Source: Mansonella perstans
Taxonomy: Eukaryota; Nematoda; Chromadorea; Rhabditida; Onchocercidae
Direction: 5' to 3'
Assembly: GCA_037074765.1 (NCBI GenBank)
Contig: JBAMDO010000005.1
Span: 310,001 to 374,000, forward strand
Length of the DNA: 64,000 nucleotides
The position numbers and the translations under genes were made by a program. This document shows, one piece after another, positions 1 through 12,015 of the stretch (within the stretch, counting starts at the first letter, position 1; every line of letters starts with the position of its first letter). A model generated the notes under the pieces. It ran no database searches, was not told where the DNA came from, and was given only the letters and a program-made list of their open reading frames with translations.

Positions 1-207
1 AGATATGTTACCATATTCAAACTGTCTGATCTTCTCCTTATTCAACCAGAAACTGATGCAGTTTTTTATTCAAAACCAACATCAAGTTGGAGAACTCACG
101 TTGATTTGTTAGTATGTAATCAAGATGAAACTGCGCTTCGATTGCTTGGACTAGCTGAATTCAAAAAATTGGAAGAAACAAAAAACGGAGAAATTGATAC
201 CAAATAA
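1..207 (+). CDS. Terminal coding exon of an unrecognised gene (5' part outside window)
   Basis: An open frame runs from base 1 to a TAA at 205-207 and encodes 68 residues ending in a charged tail (EIDTK). The middle reads DLLLIQPETD, then WRTHVDLLVC, then LRLLGLAEFKKLEET, which looks like a folded amphipathic domain and not random AT-rich translation. No catalytic motif or family signature is recognisable, so no function is given. It could be either the end of a longer exon or a whole terminal exon, because the window begins inside it. A strong inverted repeat lies about 200 bases downstream at 404-456. Confidence 0.55.
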   Translation, partial: RYVTIFKLSDLLLIQPETDAVFYSKPTSSWRTHVDLLVCNQDETALRLLGLAEFKKLEETKNGEIDTK

Positions 208-403
208 TAAAATTTGAAAAATCTCGTGAAAGTTTTATATGATTGCCGCACAGCCAATGATTGTCGAGGAATATTTTCAGATTACGACAGGTGATACATT
301 CGCTTCATTATACAAAGCCAAGTTATAGCAGCAAATCCTAGTGTTAAAAAATTTTGATGCTTAACACGGGTGACTGCTCTTCAAACGCATAATCACATAA
401 ATT

Positions 404-456
404 AGCTTCTTATGCTTCCTTAAGCTTCCTTAAGATTTAAGGAAGCATAAGAAGCT
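404..456. repeat. Perfect 20-bp inverted repeat with 13-base loop
   Basis: Bases 404-423 (AGCTTCTTATGCTTCCTTAA) are the exact reverse complement of 437-456. The 13-base loop itself contains a second copy of GCTTCCTTAAG, so the left arm is partly duplicated and slipped pairing is possible. In RNA this would be a long perfect hairpin. It sits 200 bases past the stop codon of the gene at the left edge, so it may lie in that gene's 3' UTR, or it may be a short foldback element. Confidence 0.85.
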
Positions 457-3400
457 CAAAAAGCAACCACTACGTTTTAAACAAAAGGGGCACGGGAAAA
501 ATTTTGTGAACAGATGAAAACTAGATACTGAAAATTAAATTTTAAAAAAAATTGTGTACTCCTAAAAGTACATAAAGAAGTGGATCTTGAGTGAACCAAT
601 GTTTCAGAATGACATAAATGGGCTTGCAGTTTAAATACTAGTCACTTCGTAACTAGTGGCAGTGATTTTGTTTTTCCTTTTTCCATGGAGATTTTACTTA
701 TCAGTTTAATTCCACTCTGTAAAGTCATATTATCAGCGATCTTTTGTTGTGCGGCATTGTGCTTAAGTTCCTCATTGCAACCTTGATTTATCCGGAACAA
801 AAGTTCTTACAGGAAGTTAATGCCATGCTGGTAGTCAGCGATTCTACAGCCTTATATCTCCGTACTGCAAATGGTTTGTGATTTAAAAAAAAAAGAAAAT
901 TATGAGTCATTTTTAAGAAACACTCATGTTGACAGAACAAGAGAGCATGCGCTTGAATGTGAATTAGCTTTCAATTCATTTTTATAAAGAATATTTTATT
1001 TTATAGCAAAGACGTTCTAGATTCATTTTTCAATAGAGAAAAAAAAAAAAAACGGTTCGTGAAGAGGGATGGAAAAACAGCGAAATCAAACCGATAACCT
1101 TAACAGGTCGTCGGAATCTTTTTTTCATCTTTCTCTCTCAATTTAAATTGGTTGTTAGCTATAAATGGTTGAATGGCAAATAGATTTTAGGTGGTTTGAT
1201 CAACTTTTTCACTTAATTTAATTTAATCAAGTCTCTCATTTAATTTATTCAAAGCACTGTTTTCCAAAGTACAACTTTTCAATGTCATACTGCATAAAAT
1301 TTTTCTTGCGTAACTTATATTTTCTTTTATACATATTAGAACTCATTACATATTTACATATAGTTGAGTTTAATTTAAATTAACAATTACCAGCATCACA
1401 AATTTGATCTCTTAAGGACAACTAATAATTCCGTTCGCTGCTGAGTCACGCAACCGATCGTTTGGTTGGATTTGTCTTGATGAATGAAAAATGAGGACAA
1501 ATATTTTGCAACAAACCGAAAGCAGATTTATGATGGTTATTAGGCGGAATGCTGCACGGAACGAACGGGACCACCCACGACGCTTTTTTATTTCCGTGTG
1601 TCAACAATGCGTAATGAACTCAGTGTGTGGTCTTTATCATCATGGATTCTTGATGTAAGGAATCGGTTTTCGCGTATTTTAAATTTTATGAAATTTTACC
1701 TTAATATATTAGTATATATATATTAGCTGGGCGAGGTTTTTTCAGTAAGTTAAAATTAATATGGAAATTAAAACATGCATCTAATAAAACGTCTCTGTGA
1801 ACTTTGACTTGTTTGCTCAAAACACTAAGTGTTTTGTTCTGTCCGCCTACTTGTAAAACATCATCGAGTTTGTCGAGAGAATCTATAAGTGGGAGAGAGG
1901 AATAAAAGCAGTTAATTTAAGATTTTTAAATATATTTTTGGCTTCTATGGCATTTTCGTTTTCAGAGCACATGTATTTCAACTGTCTTGGTTGTTCAGTA
2001 ACTGATTGAAGCATTTTCCAAGAAAGATCTAGAATTCAAGAATTAAATTCTAGAAACTGTTAGATTATGCCAATCATATTTAAAAAGCGACAGTTCTTTT
2101 CCGCCATTTTTCTCTTTTCAATTCCTTCATCTCGCACTGATGAACGCATGGTCGTGGCTTTTTGATGACAGCGTAACAGGAGCGCATCGATCTTAAAGCG
2201 TGCCTAGAGGCTTCTGACTGAAATGCTGAGCACAACAGTCCTGTCAACAAGCATTATCGGGAAAAAGTATCATCATTTCCCGGTTCAGGGAGAAGTTCGA
2301 AGGTTTGCGTTTTTTGTTTCATTGTAGGCGAGTTGTCATTGAAGGCTATTGAGCAAAAAATTTGGAGGTATGAAGTTTTCTAGGTTCATCTGTAAGGTGT
2401 AACTCATCCATACTGACCTATTGACAAAATATCTGCGAACTTTACTGTTTGGTATAAACTGAAAGTAGCTTTTCTCCATAATCTTCGGTCTACCCTCCTA
2501 GTAAATTTTAAATGTGGAGTATATCAGGAAGTCAGACACGTTTTGTAACTTATTTACCTTTTTTTTTTCATTCTGTAGTGAGGGAGAAATTAAAAAAAGT
2601 TGGTTTAAACAGTGAAGTCCGGGCTGAATGCACTACGAGTAAACTTGTGACAGTGGTACAAGGAAGGGTAATCAAACAGTTAGAACAGGGATTAATGATT
2701 ATAAGCATGTACGTTTTTCTATCCGTTTGGGGTAACATGAAAAATCTATATTTTATCATCTTTTGGAGTTTGGAATGAAAGTGGAAATCTGAAGTATACT
2801 GGGATTTTGTTTATAAACTCCAAAAAAATCGTATCAATAAAACAAGTTGTAATCAAACTTGCGGTCGCATCTGTGGTACTATCAAGAAAGCAGCAGTAAA
2901 CAATACAGAACACATTCATGTATAAACTCAGCAACGTTGAGTTTATTTCCACTTGGTTCGGAAAAAATTTACCAGTATGCGCAGATTATAAATGAAACAT
3001 ACTTCCATAGATGTATGACACTGGGAAAATGTATTGGATTTTTCAATCCGATATGAATATCATTTTTTTGTATCGCATTCATTTTTTTGCATTTTTGGAA
3101 AAAATTAAATTTAGGATATAACCTACTGGACGTCGTTGCTTTTCACGATGTTAAGAGAGTAGCAGTAATGAAAAACTTAAATTGTGATGGAGTTAGTGGA
3201 CGACATACAAAGTAAGCCGGTTCGACTCTATTCACCGGCATCCGATCAAAATTAAACTACTAAGATTCAACAAATTTGAATAAAAATGCATACGCAGCTC
3301 AAATATTTTTATTTTTGTGTGTTGTCAAAATGACAACTTTTGAATGAGTTCAATATTGAATGACAGGATCAAAATGAAAGAGGAGAGCCTGGGATTATAA

Positions 3401-4286
3401 TAAAAATATTACACTTTTTTTTAGTCAAGCGGTCAAAAAAAGAAAATAGGTGAACTCACAAGTGCTGGCATAAATTAATACTGACAATAAATGTAAGACA
3501 ATCAAAAATCTGGACTTGGGGACGAATTGCTTAACTATTTGAACTGACTTAATTTTACTTAGTGGCAGTAATGCTGCATTAAAATCTAGATTTTTTCGGC
3601 AACAATAACCAAAACCAATTCTAGAAAAAATGACAATTACAAGTTTTTTTTTTTAAAAAATTACAAGCATCGAAGACTTTGTCATTTCATGTCGCACTAC
3701 TGCTTTTTTCATGAGATTCTTCCAAGAAATACAATAATCTAACATTCAAATAGTAAAAGCACTATGGATGCATGCTTTCATTTGTTTAAAATGCTGTTAC
3801 TAATAATGCACCTGAAATGGTTGGTCAAAAATGTTAAAAAACAAGTAAATTTTATAAAAAATTTATCCATTAATGAAAGTTCATGTAAAACTTATTTTTC
3901 CACTTATTCATAGCAGTCTTTTTGATTGCTAAAATCCTGCCGTTATTAATACAGAGAGGATTCCACAGATAAGTGACATATAATTCCATACATTTTTTCC
4001 CATGACTTCAAAAAATCATTTCAGCAGCGTTTACTTTTTAGTGTTAGAAACCAATCTAGCTCTTTAATATTTAAAAAAGGAATGGATGTTGTGTAGCAAA
4101 AATGGATTTCATGAACCAGTGCGTTTTGTTAAATATATTTCAGGCACCACTATTTCGGGAACCTCTTGACTGTTTTGTACTATTGAAATGGCAATTGGGA
4201 AATATTTTCTCATACTATTTGCAACAGCATGTCAAAATACATTAATTTTAATTAATTAATTGAGCTTCGCTGTAATTATTGACTTA

Positions 4287-4385
4287 TTTCGTTCGTCCTT
4301 TGAGCAACCAACTGGCAGTAAGTTCAAACCGTCTAAGTTTTTTCGTTTTCCTTCTGAGCAACCAACTGGCAGTAAGTTCAAACCG
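4287..4385. repeat. Tandem duplication, 54-bp unit, about 1.8 copies
   Basis: The 31 bases at 4301-4331 (beginning TGAGCAACCAACTGGCAGTA) recur exactly at 4355-4385, an offset of 54 bases. The bases before each copy (TTTCG..., about 14 nt) are also similar with a few changes. This is a young local tandem duplication in non-coding DNA. It makes two overlapping open frames look repetitive, but there is no sign that it is translated. Confidence 0.85.
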
Positions 4386-5736
4386 AATAGCATTTACCAA
4401 TTTTATTATGATTTATTATTTTGCTGTTTCAATCCTACTCCCAATTTCTAGAACTTTCTTTCAATACAGTGGAGAAGAGATTCAAATAAATTGTCATCAC
4501 AGAAAATCTCATTTCTGCTAATACAAACTTACTACAATAAGAAGTAAAAATAAATTTTTTGAAATTTCTAAATCCTTCACTCGAAAAAAAACTGTTGCAA
4601 AAAAATATGCATATTTGGTTGGCTTATTTGTCCAGAAAAGCTAAAGGAATATCAGTTTAGATTGCAGCTAAAACATTAATATATATCCACAGTATTGCTT
4701 TTGTTCCTTCAAGTAAAACTTTATAGTTATTTTGATTTATAATCTGCTAAACTAATTTTCAGTTAGGGTAAATATTGAACTTCATAATTCGAAATTTTTT
4801 GTTGCTTTTGATTATTTTTCTTTCGAAATATAAGTTCTGAGTAACATCTACCAAATTTAATGCACTGATAGAGTAAGATGCCTGAATTTGAAGAAGACGA
4901 GTTCGTCATTCAAAAGAACTCAGTAGTCCTAGAATAGTGGAAATTTTAAATCTTGTGGATAAATTAGCAAGAACAGTCTAACAAACGATTGTATTGTTAT
5001 TTATGAGTCATATCAGATACGAAGCTCAATCAAAAAACACGAAGATTTTATTCACAAAGAAATTTTTATTAAAAGCTATAACAGCTACATCAACTCTTTT
5101 GACAATAACATCCTCTTTTCAAAACGTGCAATTTGTGCAGAATAATTGAAAGATGGACGGATAATAAGTGATAATCATTAGCTTAACTGGTTCAGCATAG
5201 TTTTCGATAGTTGAAATTACTAAGAAATAAACGATGTCTTTTTATAGTTATGAAATTTGAACTGTGAAACAATTTTTTTCTTCTTTTGAATGAGCTGCTC
5301 ATAGTTTCCAATGCACTTGTAGCAGTGCATAGAGGCATATTCAAGAGACTTTAGTTTGAATTTCAACTTGACACGTTTACGATCTCTGATTATGTGCTAT
5401 TCCAGAGCCTAACACATCACACTGTTTATTTTGGAATTTGGTAGCGTCTTCATAAGCAATCAAAATTTCTCAGTAATACGATTGAATAGGAGTTAGAATT
5501 AGAGTTTTTGCACAAGCAAGAAAGGAGCATACACTGGTGCAGTGTAATGTGAGCTAAAAATTGTTATGGCAAAGAGAACTGAAGCTAGAGATTGTGTGAA
5601 ATGTGTAAAGGTAGCAACAGACTTCAACTTTTCCAAGCCAGTTAAAAGCCTCCTTCAAGTTGAATCATTGTACATTGTGTTTGTGCCACGTTACACTACC
5701 AGTTCCTCTCTCGCTTATCTTCATTACGCCTTAACG

Positions 5737-7183
5737 ATGGTAAATTCTGCTATTTTTCACTTATATTACTCATTAACACTTTCAATTTTCATAAAAATCA
5801 AATAGTCCATTGAAAATTTTGGTTCAAATTCAATGAAATTAAAATCATTTCATGACCAGAGCCGTGCAAGAAATTGATCCCTCTTGGTTGAGTTGAAAAG
5901 TAAAAATGTTGTGTGTATTATTAGTGTCTATGCTAATGGAAGTGGAATTAGAATGATAAATTAAGTTATTTCTTACTATGATTTTTGTAGTCAAAAGCAG
6001 CGAAAAAGAAATCCAGCAAGAAGAAGTCCGGCTCAGAAGCAGCTCAGTTTGACCAGAAGACAATCCAGGAATTCAAAGAGGCATTTGGTATTATGGACCA
6101 AAATAAGGATGGCATAATTGATAAACAGGATCTAAAAGATCTCTATGCAATGATGGGACAAATTGCATCAGATTCTCAAATTGATGCAATGATCAAGGAA
6201 GCTCCCGGACCCATTAATTTCACTGTTTTTTTGACATTATTCGGCGAAAAGTTAACGGGTAATCAATTATTAGATATCAGGATTACACAAGTTCCATGTG
6301 TTCCCAATGGCAACTCTACTAAATACCCGGTTATACTAACCATTTAATGATTTATTTTAGTCTCTTAATCGATTTTTTGATACAAAAAATGATCGAATCA
6401 GTTAATTATTGGGCCTTACCTGTATTTGACAACAATGATTTTATTTTAATTTAAATCCGCTTACTGCCTTTTCACTGGTCTCTAAATGTGCTTTGATTGG
6501 TATGCAGAAATTTGCTCAGTTATTATTCAATTTTCTCTGAATTAAAATTATACATTTACTGGTTGAAAAAATCAGACATGAAATGCACTATTGATGGGTC
6601 CATCAGAATAACAGTTGTCGATGTTTTTCCATTCATCGTCAGTTGCAATAACAAGAATAAAAAAGCGCAAACGATTGATATAACGATTTCAGGAACGGAT
6701 CCAGAAGCAACAATAATCGGTGCATTCCAGATGTTTGATAAGAGAGATTGCGGTAAAATATCGGAAGAGGAGCTATTGAAAATTCTGCAAAACAAACGAG
6801 GGGAACCCTTCGATGATGATGAAATCAAGGCGATGTATAAGGTATCATTCGTATTCTTTTGGCTCCAAAAACACCGAATTCTTTGCATTATCAGTTTTAA
6901 TCCTTCCTTTTATTAATAAACTCAATTAACTCATTGCTGTCTAAGGAGCACTACTATAAGGATGTTTAATCTAAGTACTTGATTATACTTATCTTAATGA
7001 ATGATTAAAATTTGTCTACCGTTTGCTAAATATTTCTTCAACATCCGTAGGCGTATAGCCAAATTTCCTGTTTAAACATAGTTCATTCAGGGCAAGCCAC
7101 CAATTGAAAATGGTCAAGTTGACTACAAAGCATTTGCTCATTTGATAACAACGGGCGCTGCTGAAGAACTTGCCAAAGCATAA
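5737..7183 (+). CDS. mlc-1/mlc-2: Muscle myosin regulatory light chain (MLC-1/MLC-2 type), complete
   Basis: Four coding exons: 5737-5739, 5991-6258, 6693-6841 and 7091-7183. Together they give 170 residues, the length I recall for C. elegans MLC-1 and MLC-2, and every junction keeps frame with GT-AG introns. The protein starts [15 protein letters not shown], a basic, Ser-rich N-terminal arm typical of phosphorylatable regulatory light chains. A complete first EF-hand loop ([13 protein letters not shown]) follows at about residue 40 and binds a divalent ion in this family; the later EF-hands are degenerate ([13 protein letters not shown]). It ends [12 protein letters not shown]. The protein binds the myosin heavy-chain neck in body-wall and pharyngeal muscle. 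Oddity: the first coding exon is only the ATG, with the donor GTAAAT directly after it, so simple ORF finders miss the real start. Which paralogue it matches cannot be decided, because the two C. elegans copies are nearly identical. Confidence 0.95.
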
Positions 7184-7255
7184 TAACGGCTGCAACTTGA
7201 TGTGCATTGCCAAGAAATGTTAAGGGAGTACTTTTTGTATTTTATTCTCAACTTA

Positions 7256-7261
7256 AATAAA
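7256..7261 (+). promoter_or_regulatory. Polyadenylation signal AATAAA for the myosin light chain gene
   Basis: A canonical AATAAA lies 73 bases after the TAA of the light-chain gene, a usual distance for a short nematode 3' UTR. No other good candidate occurs between them. Cleavage would be expected around 7270-7285. Confidence 0.65.
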
Positions 7262-7289
7262 TTGAAAAAATGTAATTAATTGCTCCTCG

Positions 7290-10200
7290 AAACATCCTTA
7301 TTTTTATTCATTTACTTATCAGAATATTTATATTTAAGTAGGGCGCTATTGCTGTCGGATTACACACTTATGTTCCATTCCTTTCTTTTTCCAACTCTTT
7401 TTACAATATTTTCTATATTAAGCTTTTCTTTGACTTTAGATCTTTTAACCACACTAATTTTCTTCATCAGACTCGCTCGCTTCTAATGATTATGCTAGCA
7501 TCAGTGATCCAATGATTATTTTGCATTAGAAATTTTGCTATTGCTCTTTCTCGAATGTGCTGAAAACCATACATTTATATTTTCTGTAGTGCTAAGCAGG
7601 AAAAATAAATAACAATAGTGATCCGGCAGCCTTTGCGCACAAACTTGATGAACGACTTTTTCTAGCTGACCTATTCGCGTTTACTATGTAATGTTAAATT
7701 GAAACTTTAATTTTATTATGTACTCGCTGCTTCTGTTTTACGCCACTTCCTCTAGAATTTTGCATTTTGCGAATAGCACGTTTTTAAGTTGAAGAAGTAA
7801 AAAGTCTAAAATTTGTGACATTAATGAAACTATATAATAACTATTATGCACATTAAATATCAGCCAAAGAGTGCTACTGATGAAGTGAGGAATAAAACTT
7901 TAAAACCAAATTCCTTTATTAAAACCGTTGCAGCATATCACAACAAAAAGTTTTTTCTTTTCAAGTTCAGTTATGCAACTATAAAAGCATAGCTTATCAG
8001 ACCATCTCTTCCCTATCATGTTGAAAGCATAAAAAATAAATGGAACTCCATAATTCAATTGCGTCCAAAAGAATAATCAAAACTTGCGAACTGACGAACA
8101 ACATTATTGACAAACAAATAAATTGTACCGTGAGGGCAGCAAGAATACTGAAATTTACTATGATGGTTCCGTTAGAAATAAGTTCTGGAAATGCGGTTAA
8201 ATGAAATCATAAATTAAACAAAATCAAAAAATGCTATAATCTGCCAAATATCACAATTTTATATGTCGAGCGAAATTGCAAAAATCAATTATTGCTATCA
8301 GTTACTGCGAATGAAAAGAATATTTAAGATGGCGAATGATAAAAAACACAGATTTGAAGATAATTGAACAGCATTACTGTAATGGAAGCAGCTATTTTCT
8401 TGAATTTTTGGTTTGATCCTTGCTATAGAAAAATGTGGATTTGAAGATTCTTCGAATATTCATAAATCAAGCATTTAGTAAAATAATGTACAAAACCACA
8501 AGTTCATCAAAGAATTGGCTAATGCATCGTTATGTTATTCTATTGACAACCACTCTTTGAAATTAATAAAAAAATTACTGTAAAAACATATCAGCCATGA
8601 AACTGAGCGCATCATGCTACTTGTAAAGAAATTGCAATCAAATCGATGTTCAAACTCTCTCAATAAAGTAACTAAATAATTCTTTTGAAAAAAGGTTTTT
8701 TTTACACTTATGATATGAAAATTTTCAATAATTCAGATCAATTTTTGAAGAAATTAATAAAATGAACGCAGCGTTTTAATTCACATTCAACCAATGGATT
8801 TCATTTTGAAGAAAAAGGCACTGGTCCCTCTTAGATTCGGAAATGCGTTACCATATTAAAAACAAGCTGCCATTCTAAAAGGCGCCAAGCAAATAATTCC
8901 AGTTTAGCATTTAATTAATTGAATTTGATAAGAAAACAGACTTCAAATATTTTGAGCTGGATTATATTTTCCATCAAGAAGGATTCCAAGTAAATGGCAA
9001 TGATAATGCAGTGAAAGAAAATTGTTTTTTCCAGAGAAAATACAATATTTTGGGAAAAGTTCTGATCGAGTGTTGTGTCACATGTCGGACCTTAGTAACT
9101 GACCAAACCTTATTTTTTTAAATGATCAAACCAGACTCTGAGTAATTTCTTACCCCATTTATCATTAAAAAAGATAAAAGTCTGGAGTCCAATAAGCGCA
9201 CATTATGGCTGTTTGGACATATAATAAATTTCAAATCAACGAGTTTCTGAAAAGTTGTAGATGCTTCCATGATTGTTCAGCTTCTTCACTCCACCTGCAG
9301 CGGATCCTTCCAGAGATTTTTTCATGGTTGACCCTTGGGTCATATGATGAAGGTCAACATAACGATACTTCACAAGCATACAACCCCTATTATCTTAAGA
9401 GAAACTGAAAATTAATTAGTCTTCGAATCACTTCCTTTTGAAAACTCATGGGTATCCTATTCTTGTTTTTTCTCTCATTGTTCGAGAAATTTTCAGCGTT
9501 CTTATAATAACTGCCTACAATTTCCCACTATTCTTCTAGCAAATTTTTTCCGGTTGGAGATCATTGCATTCTTGATTTGTGAACACTTTTCCTTATCATA
9601 ATAGTGCTGTATGAAATTGTTGTTATTTTTCAAAAAATTTACATATGTCTTAATGAGGTCAGATGGAAATAACATTTGCTGGTGAGAGCCCCACCGTAGT
9701 GAAGCAAGTGAACAGCGCTACCCACTTTTTGACTATTCCATTGTTAGTTTTGATTAAAAGTGGTCCTAAATAATCAAGACCAACTTGTTCGATTCTTGAT
9801 TTCCTGATAAACAGTTTATGAAATGCATCAGAACTAAGTGTGAAACTCATAGTTGAGCCAAAACAGCGATCGAAAAGCAATATGGATTATGCCACTCAAT
9901 AAGAATCGTTTATGAAGTACTGTTTCAATCAAGCATTCCTTTGAATCAGAATCAATTCGAAAAAAGGAATCGTAGATAATGTAGAGGTGGTTATATTTTA
10001 AAAATGACAATTAAAAAAGTGATAACAGTTTCAACCTTGGAAAATGAAGAAGCAAAAAACTAATCTTCCGTTAATAATAATGCATTAACTTGTCAAATGT
10101 GAACAGCAATTATTGATAAAATGATAAAAAAACATCGCATTTGTTGGCTTTCGGCTCTCAATTTTTCAATCGCCTTCATCAAATTCCTGTTACAGTCTAA

Positions 10201-12010
10201 TTCAGCTCGACGTATTTTGTAACAATGTAGTAAGCAATCAGAGCAGGAGAAATAACAAAAGAGTGGAAAACAGCAATCCAAGAATAATTTCAATTGCTAT
10301 GAAAGAAAATTACAATTTAATTCAAAAACACATTGGATTCTGTGCAATAGTAATTCATAAAGCGGATTTTCTAATTCGTTAGTTCCAGTATGCTCTTAAA
10401 ATCATTTCTTTTGTCAGCGTTTTCCTGACTGACGGAATCTCTTAACTTACTTTTGCGGGTCTCTGAGAGAATTCGACCAACACATATTAATTTTACTTAA
10501 TACTTTTAAGATTGTATGCAAGCCTTAATCGAAAACATTTACCTACCCCACAATCCAGTGACGACCAACTTATATCGGAAATGCACACTTTGCAAGAAAT
10601 TTCAACTTTTGTGCAATGAGTCGGATATTATATTAGGATACTGTATTTGTTGCTATACCATTTGCTAAATACGGGAACCAATCACATCAGCACCAGCTGC
10701 ACAGATGATATCATGTAATCATGACATTGATTTCAGTATATTGTCTAGCCTTCCAAAACCAACATCTCTTAGCTAGATAAATGCCAATATCACACGATTA
10801 TCTTTAGTTATCCATTTTACTCTGTATTTCATACATTTTACCACCACCACGCCTCATGTAAAAAAAAACCGATCTGATTGACTCTTCATTTTTGCTAATT
10901 GAAAAGATTAGCAAAAATAGTTTTCGAGATCAAAACAATGATAAAATTAAACTTACCTGGTTACTTCCATCTCGTACCCAGGCAAACTTTCATAAGGAAT
11001 GCAATTTTTGCAAAACAAAAATATGTAACATTTCCAAGCATTACATCTTTGTTGCTCACTTTGATTAAAACAACCGTTATCAAAAAATTGTAATACTATG
11101 AAAATACTGCGACAAACCAAGTTAGTTAATCTAGCAGCACGAACATTTGTTTTATTGACTTTTTTCAGAAAATATAAATTGCTGAATGTTTTCAAAACAA
11201 AATTAATTGTAAAAAAAATGAAAACCTTAAAAAGATAATCAAAGCATTGTACAATAATTAGTCTCATATCAAATGAAAACTTGAGGTACAAATGCAAAGG
11301 TATTCTTCATACTACACACCCTACTTGTGCATTTAATGTACGCTGCACAAGCGAAAAAATTTTAAAAATACCTAGTTAGAAATGTAACAGTAACATCTAC
11401 GTAATAAAGATTTGTGGCCATGCAAGTGTGTAGCAAAGAAAATACCATAGCACTGAAAGTTAAAGATAACACCAGCGAAATCTAATTTTTTAAAAAAAAA
11501 ATTATTTCATGACACTTATACAAATTAGCATTAAAATATTGCTGTGCAGTTCAAATTTACAGAATCTGCCATTTTCCTTATGGACTTTACAAAATTTTAT
11601 TCATCTAAAGAATTATCCCTACGAGCAAATGAGATTGAAGTATTCGTTTATAGGGAGCGAAATGAGCAACATAGACGAATCATCACAGATTTGTAATGAC
11701 TTGAGATTGCATAGCCTCCAACAATGTTGGTCTATGCTAGAGTAATCTGATGACACATTCAGCGTTTCAAAGACTTTGTTTTCTTTGAAATCAAAGGTAA
11801 TTTCCCACCTAAACCCTCATCATATACAAAATTTATGAAATAAATAGTCATTTTGATAACAAACAACTATCCTGAAAACATGCACAAAATATCTACGAAA
11901 ATATTCAAAACATCAGTTTTGCTGATGAACCAGACAACTAATTTATATTCCTTATTAACTAATAAAAAACACATTCTATATACAATCTGAGTTAAAAATA
12001 AATAAGTAGC
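7290..12010. other. Intergenic region with only a retroelement relic
   Basis: About 4.7 kb between the 3' end of the myosin light-chain gene and the 3' end of the trehalose-phosphate synthase gene, which converge on this region. Apart from the integrase relic at 9660-9803, I find no exon-like frames with plausible splice sites. The antisense pair of frames at 10899-11297 is AT-rich and shows no motif. The minus frame at 10093-10293 contains one hydrophilic helix-like stretch but no flanking evidence. Confidence 0.45.
9660..9803 (-). mobile_element. Relic of BEL/Pao-type retrotransposon integrase
   Basis: The minus-strand frame at 9880-9659 contains RIEQVGLDYLGPLLIKTN followed by KKWVALFTCFTT. 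This matches the start of the BEL/Pao integrase core, where a VGxDYxGP motif carries the first catalytic Asp and is followed by a K-W-V-x-L-F-T-C-x-T-T block. After FTT the expected Arg-Ala-x-His-Leu-Glu continuation is lost and a stop follows within a few codons. Traces of later integrase sequence (MISNRKKF, near 9520-9560) may follow out of frame. No long terminal repeats, protease or reverse transcriptase were found nearby, so this is a short decayed fragment and not an active element. Confidence 0.6.
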
Positions 12011-12015
12011 CGAAA

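Larger units (their letters stand above)
208..5700. other. Intergenic region, no gene recognised
   Basis: About 5.5 kb of AT-rich DNA between the terminal exon at the left edge and the myosin light chain gene. The open frames here (for example near 2512-2778 and 2859-3056) have no codon pattern, conserved motif or flanking splice signals that I can support. Two structured elements stand out and are listed separately: the inverted repeat at 404-456 and the duplication at about 4287-4385. The last few hundred bases probably contain the muscle promoter of the light-chain gene, but no specific element could be identified. Confidence 0.5.

Noticed and set aside
3213..3245. GCCGGT...ACCGGC hairpin with an internal TTCGA, considered as a tRNA T-arm
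   Set aside because: The loop is too long and no acceptor, D or anticodon arm can be built around it; it is at most a small 6-bp hairpin.
10940..10990. ACTTACCTGG resembling the 5' end of U1 snRNA
   Set aside because: The bases that follow do not match U1, and there is no Sm site or stem-loop structure, so it is a chance match.
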